The notes beneath the pieces are model-generated. The model did no database searches. It had not been told where the DNA came from and worked only from the letters and a program-made list of their open reading frames with translations. Shown here piece by piece: positions 10,124 to 17,537 of a stretch of DNA of 52,489 nucleotides. Both the position numbers and the translations under genes were made by a program. The DNA lies in assembly GCF_023241715.1 (NCBI RefSeq), contig NZ_JALQCW010000037.1:1-52489 (forward strand). The letters run 5' to 3'. This DNA is from Pseudomonas morbosilactucae. GTDB taxonomy: Bacteria; Pseudomonadota; Gammaproteobacteria; Pseudomonadales; Pseudomonadaceae. How positions within the stretch are numbered: position 1 is the first letter of the stretch; each line of letters starts with the position of its first letter.

Positions 10124-10912
10124 TTACGCAGTTGCAGGGCCGCTGCCGGCGCCGGGGTGCGCCTCGACGCGGCTGGCCTGTTGCCGGGTCTGTTGCTGGA
10201 ACCGCGCCACAGTGCTCTCGTCCAGGGTTTGCGGCTTGCGCAGATTGAGGTCCAGGTGCTGCTCCAGGCGTTGCAGCAGCCAGCCGAACAGGCTGACGAT
10301 CAGCACGTAGTACACCGCCACGGCGGCCAGGGTTTCCATCACCAGAAAGTTCTGCGCATACAGGCGTTGGCCCACCGTAAGCAGTTCGGTGAGGGAGATC
10401 ACCGAGATCAGCGAGGTCAGCTTGACCACGGTGATGTACTCGTTGATCAGGGTCGGCAGGGAGATGCGAAACGCCTGGGGAATCACGATCAGGCGTTGCA
10501 GGCCCAGGAGGCCGATGCCCAGGGCGCGGCCCGCTTCCTTCTGCCCCTTGGCCACCGAGATCAGGCCGCCGCGGTGAATTTCCGCCATGTACGCGGCCTC
10601 GGTCACCACCAGGGCGAACAGGCCGGAATAGAAGGGGTTGGACAGCACCGAGCCGGTCACCGGAAATAGCTGGGGCAGGTTGTAGACGAACACCACCAGC
10701 ACCAGCAGCGGGATGCTGCGGAAGAACCAGATGTAGATCGCCGCCGGCGTCCTGATCCAGGCGGCGCTGGAGAGTTTGGCCGAGGCCAGGACAAAGCCCA
10801 GCAGCATGCCGATAAACCAGGCCAGGGCGCTGAGCTGGACCACGGTGACGCAGGCCTGCCAGAAGCTCGGCAGCGAGAACAGGGAGAAAAAGTAGGACCA
10901 GTCGAATTGCAT
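10124..10912 (-). CDS. Polar amino acid ABC transporter, permease
   Basis: Inner-membrane permease of the HisM/GlnP class, 262 residues. Several hydrophobic segments are evident (for example VVQLSALAWFIGMLLGFVLA near 24-43 and FRSIPLLVLVVFVYNL near 64-79). The ATPase-docking EAA loop is present as KEAGRALGIGLLGLQRLIVIP. The C-terminal 40 residues are hydrophilic and rich in Q and R, an extension beyond the last membrane segment. The gene lies between the binding protein (98 bp upstream) and the ATPase, whose conserved coding frame reaches into its 3' end. With only one permease gene present, the membrane part may be a homodimer. Confidence 0.93.
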   Translation of the reverse strand: MQFDWSYFFSLFSLPSFWQACVTVVQLSALAWFIGMLLGFVLASAKLSSAAWIRTPAAIYIWFFRSIPLLVLVVFVYNLPQLFPVTGSVLSNPFYSGLFALVVTEAAYMAEIHRGGLISVAKGQKEAGRALGIGLLGLQRLIVIPQAFRISLPTLINEYITVVKLTSLISVISLTELLTVGQRLYAQNFLVMETLAAVAVYYVLIVSLFGWLLQRLEQHLDLNLRKPQTLDESTVARFQQQTRQQASRVEAHPGAGSGPATA

Positions 10913-11010
10913 AAAAACACCTCAGCCGCGTCGGATCGCAGGCTTCAAAACGGGCGTGCAGCCCTCGATCGCGGATCAAACACAGGGCGCCTCCGTGCGC
11001 CCGAAAGCAC

Positions 11011-11808
11011 TCACTCGGTCACGGGTTCCAGGTTGTACTTGCTGAGGATCGCCGCGTACTCGCCATTCTTCTGGCTGGCGGCAAAGGCTTCCTGCAATGC
11101 CTTGTAGGTGGCGTCGTTGCCCTTCTTGACGAAGATGCCCAGGGTTTGCTGGTAGATCGGGTGGGCAGTGGTGACCACCACGCGGCCGTTGGTGCGCTCG
11201 GCGATCATTTTTGCCGCGCCGGCGATTTCCACCTGGGCCTGAATGTTTTTCGACAGCAGGGCCTGGGTCACTTCCGGCGCCGACGGGTATTCGCTGACGC
11301 TGATGGCGCCCTTGTTGTTGGGCACGCAGTAGTCGCTGGACAGTTTCTGCAGTTGGCCAACCCAGGTGGTGCCCTGTTCCAGGCCGACTTTCAGGCCGCA
11401 CAGTTCTTCAGGGGTTTGCGGGTTCAGGCCGCTGTCCTTGGGGGCCATGATCGCCGCCCCGGTTTTTGCGTAGGCGATGGTCAGGGCCTGGGTCTGCCGT
11501 TCCGGGGTGATGTACATGCCGGAAATGATGGCGTCGTAGCGTCCGGCGTTGAGGCCGAGGATCAGGCTGGGGAACTTGGTGTCGACGAACTCGGCCTTGG
11601 CTTGCAGGTGCTTGGCCAGGGCATGGGCCAGTTCCGGGTCGGAGCCCACCACGTTCTTCTCGCTGTCGTAAGACTCGAACGGCGGGTAGGTGATCTCCAT
11701 GCCGATCTTCAACTGGCCCGGGGTCGCGGTGGCGGCCAGGGCGGTATGGGCGGCGCACAGGCCGAGGGTGATCAGGGTCAGGCGCACAAGGTTGTTTTTG
11801 TTGAGCAT
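11011..11808 (-). CDS. Amino acid ABC transporter, periplasmic binding protein
   Basis: A 265-residue periplasmic solute-binding protein (SBP family 3). It has a clear Sec signal peptide (MLNKNNLVRLTLITLGLCAAHTALA, cleavage likely after ALA at about 25), followed by the family opening GQLKIGMEITYPPFESYD and the second-lobe motif GRYDAIISGMYITPERQ. It delivers the ligand to the downstream permease and ATPase. The ligand cannot be read from sequence. The operon also encodes a 2OG oxygenase and a TIM-barrel isomerase, so the substrate may be a modified amino acid or an opine-like compound rather than a standard one (inference). Confidence 0.93.
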   Translation of the reverse strand: MLNKNNLVRLTLITLGLCAAHTALAATATPGQLKIGMEITYPPFESYDSEKNVVGSDPELAHALAKHLQAKAEFVDTKFPSLILGLNAGRYDAIISGMYITPERQTQALTIAYAKTGAAIMAPKDSGLNPQTPEELCGLKVGLEQGTTWVGQLQKLSSDYCVPNNKGAISVSEYPSAPEVTQALLSKNIQAQVEIAGAAKMIAERTNGRVVVTTAHPIYQQTLGIFVKKGNDATYKALQEAFAASQKNGEYAAILSKYNLEPVTE

Positions 11809-11842
11809 CAGGCGGCACTCCAGGGTGGGTTGGGCAAGGCAA

Positions 11843-12901
11843 TCAGGACGGTTGGGTTTGGTGTTTCAGGTGCCCGAAGCTGGACGGCTTGCGGGCTTTT
11901 TCCGGTAGCTGGATCTCGCCGTTTTCCACGCGCTTGCGCAGGTACTGGTAGGTCTGCAAGGCCTGGCCGTACATGTGCTCGCCAATGGCGATTTGCTCGT
12001 ACTCATCGGTGCCGTTGGCGAACTGCGGCAGTGGCTTGATCTGGGTGTGAAAGTCACAGGCGTAGAACAACGGGAAGGCGTAACGCTCCTCGCTGACGCT
12101 GCGCACGCGGTGGGCGGTGGCGACAAAGGCCCCGGCGGTCATCACTTCGAGCATGTCGCCGATGTTCACCACAAAAGCGTCCGCCACCGGTGGGGCATCG
12201 ATCCACTGGCCGAGGCTGTTCATCACCTCCAGGCCGGGCTTGTCGGCCAGGAGAATGGTGAAGCACTCGTAGTCAGTGTGGGCGCCGATCCCCGGGGCAT
12301 CCTGGGCAGCGCCGTCGAAGGGGTAGTGGATCAGCCGCAGCTTGGAAGGCGGGCGGGTCACCAGCGGGTCGAAGTAGTCCTCCGCCAGGCCCAGGGCCAG
12401 GGCAAAGCCGCCAAACAGCCGCCGACCGAGGGCGAACACCGCCGCGTAGTAGGCTTGCGCTGCCTCCTTGAAACCCGGCAGCGTCGGCCATTCGTTGGGC
12501 CCCAGCAGCGGGGTGTTGGCCAGCACCAGGGGATCGTCGGCCGGCACTTCGAAGCCGATGTCGAAGGCTTCCTTGTGGTCCGGCTTGCCCTTGGAATACA
12601 CCTCCTCGCCTTCAGGGACAAAGCCCTTGTGGGTCTTCGAGGTGCCGATGTAGTGCTGCATCTTGCTGGCCAGGGGCTGGGCGAAATAGTCCCTGGCCGC
12701 CTGACGCAGGTCGGCGATCAGTGACGGGGCGATGCCGTGCTGGGTGATGTACAGGAAACCCACTTCACTGGCGGCCTTGCCCAGTTGCTCGGCCACCGCC
12801 AAGCGGTGCTCCAGCTCGACGCTGAACAGGCCGGCGATGTTCACCACCGGGATGCTGTTGAAATTGGCCTTGGCCTGGGGGGTATCGATCTTCTCGGGCA
12901 T
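11843..12901 (-). CDS. 2-oxoglutarate/Fe(II)-dependent oxygenase, IPNS-like family
   Basis: A 352-residue cytosolic oxygenase of the isopenicillin-N-synthase-like superfamily. The N-terminal DIOX_N part (IPVVNIAGL near 17, GFLYITQHGI near 48) is followed by the jelly-roll with iron ligands H208 and D210 (IGAHTDYECFTILL) and H264 (ATAHRV), and the 2OG-binding region at R273 (ERYAFPLFY). The canonical RxS is RxA here. These enzymes hydroxylate, desaturate or cyclise small molecules. It lies 12 bp after the TIM-barrel gene and 34 bp before the binding-protein gene, so it very probably acts on the compound taken up by the ABC transporter. The substrate is unknown. Confidence 0.9.
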   Translation of the reverse strand: MPEKIDTPQAKANFNSIPVVNIAGLFSVELEHRLAVAEQLGKAASEVGFLYITQHGIAPSLIADLRQAARDYFAQPLASKMQHYIGTSKTHKGFVPEGEEVYSKGKPDHKEAFDIGFEVPADDPLVLANTPLLGPNEWPTLPGFKEAAQAYYAAVFALGRRLFGGFALALGLAEDYFDPLVTRPPSKLRLIHYPFDGAAQDAPGIGAHTDYECFTILLADKPGLEVMNSLGQWIDAPPVADAFVVNIGDMLEVMTAGAFVATAHRVRSVSEERYAFPLFYACDFHTQIKPLPQFANGTDEYEQIAIGEHMYGQALQTYQYLRKRVENGEIQLPEKARKPSSFGHLKHQTQPS

Positions 12902-12913
12902 GACGCAAGAACC

Positions 12914-13765
12914 TCAGGGACGGATGGAGTGGCTGAAGCGTTGGAAGTGTTCGCGCTCGGTGCGGGCCATCCACAGGTTCAGCGACCAGAGATCGGCCAC
13001 CGGCACATTGGTGAAGGGCAGGTGATGCAGGTAGCCGTCGGCGCCGAATTCCGGGGTCAGGGTGCTGACCTGGTAGCCGCGGGCCTGCTGCGAGCGCCAG
13101 ATGGCTTCCCAGTGCTGTTGGTGGAAGGCCAGTTCCCGGGCGTATTCCGGGGCGCCGGGGTGGGGCACTTGCGGGCCCTGGTCATAACCGACCCGGGCCT
13201 GGATATGGTGGACCCGTTCGACAAAGGCGCTGAGGTCGTCGCAGGGATCGTCCAGCAGGCGCTCGCAGGTGACGACCCAATGGCTGATGTCACTGGTGAA
13301 GCGCAGGTCCGGCACTTGGCGAATCAATTCCAGGGTCAGCCAAGGGTTGAACAACGAGCGCGAACGATGGGTTTCGAAGCTGCAGAACTGGCCGTGCTTG
13401 CGGGCCAGCTCCAGGGCCTGGCCGAAGAACTCCACTTGCTGGGCCAGGGGCCAGCGGTCGTTGCCGGCCAGCACATTGACGAAGCGCGGCCTCAGTTCGG
13501 CGGCCCAGGCAAGTTTGCGGTCGAGGTCCTGCAGGTGTTCGGCGGGGAGGGCCTTTTGCTCCGGCAATACGTCGTAGGCGGTAAACACAGTGCTGATGTA
13601 GCCGACCTGATTGGCGCTCAGGAAGGTGGCGAATTCGGCGCGCTCGCGGGCGTCCAGGGGCAGGCGGGCTTCCATGCCGTCGAAGCCGGCCTCCAGCAAC
13701 TCGTCGAGTGCCTGGGCCTTGCTGGCGGTGTAACCCCACAGGGTGCGGAAAAGATCGAGTTTCAT
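12914..13765 (-). CDS. TIM-barrel sugar phosphate isomerase/epimerase family protein
   Basis: First gene of the operon, 283 residues, xylose-isomerase-like (AP_endonuc_2) TIM barrel. The expected metal ligands can be placed: E131 in FETHRSR, D159 and H162 in TSDISHW, a His in VHHIQAR (near 186-187) and E239 in LTPEFGADGY. Family members isomerise or epimerise sugars, inosose and hydroxypyruvate, or open rings. The DLFRTLWGY opening and W-rich C-terminus belong to a subgroup I cannot tie to a known reaction. The start is ATG 13765. The partners downstream are the 2OG oxygenase and the amino-acid ABC importer. Confidence 0.85.
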   Translation of the reverse strand: MKLDLFRTLWGYTASKAQALDELLEAGFDGMEARLPLDARERAEFATFLSANQVGYISTVFTAYDVLPEQKALPAEHLQDLDRKLAWAAELRPRFVNVLAGNDRWPLAQQVEFFGQALELARKHGQFCSFETHRSRSLFNPWLTLELIRQVPDLRFTSDISHWVVTCERLLDDPCDDLSAFVERVHHIQARVGYDQGPQVPHPGAPEYARELAFHQQHWEAIWRSQQARGYQVSTLTPEFGADGYLHHLPFTNVPVADLWSLNLWMARTEREHFQRFSHSIRP

Positions 13766-14084
13766 CGGCGAACCTCAAGGATGCCTGGGCTACGTAAAGC
13801 ACGGCATCGGCAGGTGACCGAAGCGCGCTGTGTACGGCAGTAGCTGAAGACATTCCCCGAGCCGGCTATCTGTGTAGCCGGTCTCGCCGAGGGCGGCGCT
13901 GGGCCGCTGACTCTGGCACCGATCTTAATCAGGCGCAGCGGTCGGGAAGAATAGGCTGTGGCAAATCGTTACTTCATTTTTTTCTAAACCAATAGCCGGC
14001 TATGTATATGGCCATCTCGCGGGGTTTTCCGTGGCTGTGCTATCGTTGCGGCATCATTTCATGACGATCATTGAGTATTCCTGC
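13766..14084. promoter_or_regulatory. Intergenic region between the oxygenase operon and yfiR, with palindromes
   Basis: About 320 bp without a gene, divergent between the minus-strand operon and yfiR. It holds a perfect 12-bp palindrome ATAGCCGGCTAT at 13992-14003. A related hairpin lies at 13862-13881 (CCGGCTA, six-base loop, TAGCCGG), so the same half-site word occurs in both. The stretch around 13970-13990 is T/A-rich (TTCATTTTTTTC) and could hold promoters. No regulator gene adjoins it, and I cannot assign the binding protein. Confidence 0.5.
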
Positions 14085-14666
14085 ATGGACGTGGCTGTCT
14101 TGAGGACAGAACGCTTTTGGGGTGTCAGGCGGTGCCTGCTCGCGGCCCTTTTGTGCCTGTTGAGCCCCTTCACCCTGGCCCATTCTGCGGCTGACGCGCC
14201 CCTTGGCCTGGCCGATCAGCGCGCCAAGGCCGTGACCCAGGTGGTGCTCGGCATTCTCAGTTATGCCCGCTGGCCGGTGGAGCCTGCGCAACTGCGCCTG
14301 TGTGTGGTCGGCCCCACCGAATACACCGACGACTTGCTCAAGGGCAGCACCCAGCGTACCGGGCGGCCGGTGGTAGCGCGGCGCTTGCTGGCCAGCAGCC
14401 CGGCGATTCTCAATGAGTGCGATGCGCTGTACATCGGCAAGTTGAGCAGCGAAGAGCGGGGTCGTCTGTTTGCCTCGCTGCTGGGCCTGCCGGTGTTGAG
14501 CATCAGCGAGGGCGGTGACCAATGCACAGTGGGCAGCCTGTTCTGCTTGCGGGTCAGCGATGAGCAGGTGTCCTTCGAGGTCAATCTGGATTCGGTGGCT
14601 CGCAGCGGTGTGCGGATTCACCCCAGCGTCCTGCAGTTGTCCCGTCGTCGCGCGGCGGCCCCATGA
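14085..14666 (+). CDS. yfiR: YfiR, periplasmic repressor of the diguanylate cyclase YfiN
   Basis: YfiR binds the periplasmic part of YfiN and keeps it inactive; redox or envelope stress releases it. The 193-residue product from ATG 14085 starts with basic residues (FWGVRR) and the hydrophobic core CLLAALLCLLSPFTLAHSA, a Sec signal. Four cysteines in the mature part (C73, C112, C147, C154) match, each shifted by two, the C71/C110/C145/C152 pattern known for the P. aeruginosa protein, which supports both the identity and this start. In-frame starts at 14031 (GTG) and 14061 (ATG) are possible but would push the signal core inward. The gene overlaps yfiN (ATGA at 14663). Confidence 0.92.
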   Translation: MDVAVLRTERFWGVRRCLLAALLCLLSPFTLAHSAADAPLGLADQRAKAVTQVVLGILSYARWPVEPAQLRLCVVGPTEYTDDLLKGSTQRTGRPVVARRLLASSPAILNECDALYIGKLSSEERGRLFASLLGLPVLSISEGGDQCTVGSLFCLRVSDEQVSFEVNLDSVARSGVRIHPSVLQLSRRRAAAP

Positions 14667-15934
14667 CGATCTTCAAATCCAAGAACCGTTCGACCCTGCG
14701 CTCGGTGATCGGTCGTGGGCACCTGATCGTCGCCCTGCTGGCCATTTTGATGGCCAGTCTGTCGCTGACCTTGCTCGGGGTCCTGGCGCTGCGGGTGTAT
14801 GCCGACCACAACCTGCATTTGATCGCCCGTTCCATCAACTACACGGTGGAAGCGGCGGTGGTCTTCAACGACCGTGCGGCGGCCACTGAGGCCCTGGCGT
14901 TGATCGCCTCCACCGAGGAAGTGGCGGATGCCCAGGTCCTCGACAAAAACGGCCAACTGTTGGCGAGTTGGAAGCGCCCGGAGAGCGGCTGGCTGTCCGA
15001 CCTGGAGATGCACTTCGCCAGCGCCTTCCTGGAAAAGCCCATCGCCATGCCGATCGAGCATCAGGGCGAGGTGATCGGCACCATCAGCCTGACCGGGCAC
15101 GGCGGCAGCCTGATGCGCTTTCTGTTCAGCGGCCTGGTGGGGATTGTGCTGTGTACGGCCGTCAGCGCCTGGGTTTCCCTGTACCTGGCCCGGCGTCAGT
15201 TGCGCGGCATCACCGGGCCTCTGCGCAGCCTGGCAGACGTGGCCCACGCCGTCCGTCGCGAACGTGCGTTCGACCAGCGCGTGCCGCCGGCCGCGATCAT
15301 TGAACTGGACAACCTGGGCAACGACTTCAATGCCTTGCTCGATGAGCTGGAAGCCTGGCAGACCCACCTGCAAAGCGAGAATGAAACCCTGGCTCACCAA
15401 GCCAGCCACGACAGCCTCACCGGCCTGCCGAACCGTGCCTTTTTCGAGGGGCGGCTGATTCGCACCTTGCGCAGCGCGGCCAAACTCAATGAGCGGGTGG
15501 CGGTGCTGTTCCTCGACAGCGATCGTTTCAAAGACATCAACGACAACTTTGGCCACGCGGCCGGTGATGCCGTGCTAGTGGCTGTGGCGGCGCGGATTCG
15601 TGCGCAACTGCGTGAAGAAGACCTGGTGGCGCGCTTGGGCGGTGATGAATTCGCGATCCTGCTGACGCCGCTGCACCGGGTCGAAGACGCCCGGCGCATT
15701 GCCGACAAAATCAGCGCCAGCATGCAAGAGCCGATTCCCTTGCCGGGCAACACGGCGGTGTTGACCTCCCTCAGCATCGGCATGGCCATCTACCCGGATC
15801 ATGGCGCCACGCCCGGCACCCTGCTGGACGCTGCCGATGCGGCCATGTACCAGGCCAAGCGCCAGGCCCGTGAGGGTCAATCCCCGAACGAAGAGGCGCA
15901 TCCCCCTATCGTTCACGTTAAAACCAGGAGATGA
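14663..15934 (+). CDS. yfiN: YfiN (TpbB), membrane diguanylate cyclase
   Basis: YfiN makes c-di-GMP from two GTP and drives biofilm and small-colony-variant traits. Order in 423 residues: transmembrane helix about 20-45, periplasmic PAS/CHASE8-like sensor about 46-150, second helix about 153-175, HAMP about 176-232, GGDEF domain from about 245. The active site GGDEF is at 326-330, and the inhibitory I-site RxxD (REED, 317-320) sits exactly five residues before it. So the enzyme should be catalytically active and the product-binding motif is present. It is translationally coupled to yfiR upstream and yfiB downstream (ATGA overlaps), so the inhibitor, enzyme and activator are made together. Confidence 0.95.
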   Translation: MTIFKSKNRSTLRSVIGRGHLIVALLAILMASLSLTLLGVLALRVYADHNLHLIARSINYTVEAAVVFNDRAAATEALALIASTEEVADAQVLDKNGQLLASWKRPESGWLSDLEMHFASAFLEKPIAMPIEHQGEVIGTISLTGHGGSLMRFLFSGLVGIVLCTAVSAWVSLYLARRQLRGITGPLRSLADVAHAVRRERAFDQRVPPAAIIELDNLGNDFNALLDELEAWQTHLQSENETLAHQASHDSLTGLPNRAFFEGRLIRTLRSAAKLNERVAVLFLDSDRFKDINDNFGHAAGDAVLVAVAARIRAQLREEDLVARLGGDEFAILLTPLHRVEDARRIADKISASMQEPIPLPGNTAVLTSLSIGMAIYPDHGATPGTLLDAADAAMYQAKRQAREGQSPNEEAHPPIVHVKTRR

Positions 15935-16443
15935 CGGTCTTGCTTTCTTTAACCCCACGTGTTTTTCGCTTCATCGGCGTGCTGCTGTTCAGCGCCTTGC
16001 TCGGCCTGGCCGGCTGCCAGAGCGTGCCGCCCAAGGGCCTGACGCCACAGCAGATTGCCGTGCTCCAGCACGAGGGGTTCGAGCTGACGGATGAGGGCTG
16101 GGCCTTCGGCCTGTCGGGCAAGGTGTTGTTTGGCAGCGATGTGGAAAGCCTGAACCAGGCCAGTACCGAGATCGTCCAGCGCATTGCCAAGTCCCTGCTC
16201 AGCGTCGACATCCAGAAGGTGCGCGTGGACGGTCACACCGACGCCTCGGGCAAGGAAACCTACAACGAACAGCTGTCCATACGCCGCGCCAAGAGCGTGG
16301 CCAAGGTGCTGGTCGAGGCCGGCATGGCCGAGCGCAACGTCCAGTTGCGCGGCCTCGGCAGCAGCCAGCCGGTGGCGTCCAACGACACCGTCGCCGGGCG
16401 CACCGAGAATCGCCGGGTGGCGATTGTGGTCATTGCCGACTAA
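15931..16443 (+). CDS. yfiB: YfiB, OmpA-like outer-membrane lipoprotein
   Basis: YfiB sequesters YfiR at the outer membrane and so activates YfiN. The 170-residue precursor has a signal with lipobox LAGC (lipidated Cys29) and a C-terminal OmpA peptidoglycan-binding domain (VRVDGHTDASGKETYNEQLS, then RRAKSVAKVL and GRTENRRVAIVV). The linker between the lipid and the OmpA domain (about residues 30-70) is the segment that in P. aeruginosa controls activation. The start ATG 15931 follows AGGAG and overlaps the yfiN stop. The 3' end overlaps the convergent LysR gene by 4 bp. Confidence 0.94.
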   Translation: MTVLLSLTPRVFRFIGVLLFSALLGLAGCQSVPPKGLTPQQIAVLQHEGFELTDEGWAFGLSGKVLFGSDVESLNQASTEIVQRIAKSLLSVDIQKVRVDGHTDASGKETYNEQLSIRRAKSVAKVLVEAGMAERNVQLRGLGSSQPVASNDTVAGRTENRRVAIVVIAD

Positions 16444-17387
16444 TCGGCGAAGCGCAGGGTACGACTCTCGCCCATCAGCAGCGGCTGGTTTTGCTCGGTG
16501 ACATTGCGGATGTAATCCCACAACAGGGTAATGCGCTTGAGCTTGCGCAGGTCCTCCCGGCAGTACATCCAGAATTGCCGGGTCAGGTTGATCTGCTCCG
16601 GCAGCACCGGCAGCAGGCGCGGGTCCTGGGCGGCGAGGAAGCACGGCAGGATGGCCATCGAGCGGCCTTGCTGCGCCGCCACGTACTGAGCGATGACGCT
16701 GGTGCTGCGCAGGTTGGCGCTGGCGCCGGGCACCACGTTGGCCAGGTACAGCAGCTCGGAACTGAAGGCCAGGTCGTCGACGTAACTGATGAATTGATGC
16801 TCACCCAAGTCCGCCGGGCGGCGGATCGGCGGGTGCTGGTCGAGGTATTCCTGGGTGGCGTAGAGCTGCAGGCGGTAGTCGCAGAGTTTGCAGCACACGT
16901 AAGGCCCGTGTTCCGGGCGCTCCAGGGCGATCACGATGTCGGCTTCACGCTTGGACAGGCTGATGAAGTGCGGCAGCGGCAGGATGTCCACGGAGATGGC
17001 CGGGTAGGCGTCGAGGAAGTGGCTCAACTGCGGGGTGATGAAGAAACTGCCGAAGCCCTCGGTGCAGCCGATGCGCACATGCCCGGACAACGCCACGCCT
17101 GAGCCCGAGACCTGTTCGCAGGCCATGTGCAGGGTGCTCTCGATCGATTCGGCGTAGCCCAGCAGGCGCTGCCCCTCGGCGGTCAGGACAAAGCCGTTGG
17201 TCCGCGACTTCTCGAACAGCAAGGTGCCCAGGGCGGTTTCCAGCGAGGTGATGCGCCGTGACACCGTGGTGTAGTCCACAGCCAGGCGCTTGGCGGCGCT
17301 GCTGGCTTTGCGGGTGCGGGCCACTTCCAGGAAAAACTTCAGGTCGTCCCAGTTCAGGGAGCCCAATGAGGTGATGTTTTTTTGCAT
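16440..17387 (-). CDS. LysR-family regulator divergent from mmsAB
   Basis: A 315-residue LysR-type regulator. The winged HTH lies at about 12-70 (LKFFLEVARTRKASSAAKRL, VDYTTVSRRITSLE), followed by the ligand-binding domain (GHVRIGCTEGFGSFF...). It is of the class whose C-terminal domain is YafC-like (CrgA/PA-type). The start ATG 17387 was chosen because the HTH begins directly after it; the frame is open further upstream. It is divergent from mmsA across a 150-bp gap with an inverted repeat, so control of mmsAB is likely. In P. aeruginosa the mms regulator is AraC-type MmsR, so this would be a different arrangement (inference). Confidence 0.88.
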   Translation of the reverse strand: MQKNITSLGSLNWDDLKFFLEVARTRKASSAAKRLAVDYTTVSRRITSLETALGTLLFEKSRTNGFVLTAEGQRLLGYAESIESTLHMACEQVSGSGVALSGHVRIGCTEGFGSFFITPQLSHFLDAYPAISVDILPLPHFISLSKREADIVIALERPEHGPYVCCKLCDYRLQLYATQEYLDQHPPIRRPADLGEHQFISYVDDLAFSSELLYLANVVPGASANLRSTSVIAQYVAAQQGRSMAILPCFLAAQDPRLLPVLPEQINLTRQFWMYCREDLRKLKRITLLWDYIRNVTEQNQPLLMGESRTLRFAD

Positions 17388-17537
17388 GTTGGACCGGATT
17401 TTATGTGCGTTCTTATTAGAAGTTTGCACATCTATACTCCAAAAACAGTCCGACACCAACTCGCGACGTCCTCTCTATACAAGGCGCCTGCGCGCCTTGG
17501 CTCCCTGCATAAGAACCCAAGAAGTCAGGAGACCACG
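17388..17537. promoter_or_regulatory. LysR-mmsA divergent promoter with inverted repeat
   Basis: The gap holds an inverted repeat, ATGTGC at 17403-17408 and GCACAT at 17426-17431 (17-bp spacer), immediately upstream of a good -10 (TATACT, 17433-17438) for mmsA. A weak -35 (TTCTTA, 17410-17415) falls inside the repeat at 17-bp spacing. The dyad lies where the divergent LysR protein would be expected to bind. A ribosome site AGGAGA at 17527-17532 serves mmsA ATG 17538. Confidence 0.5.
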
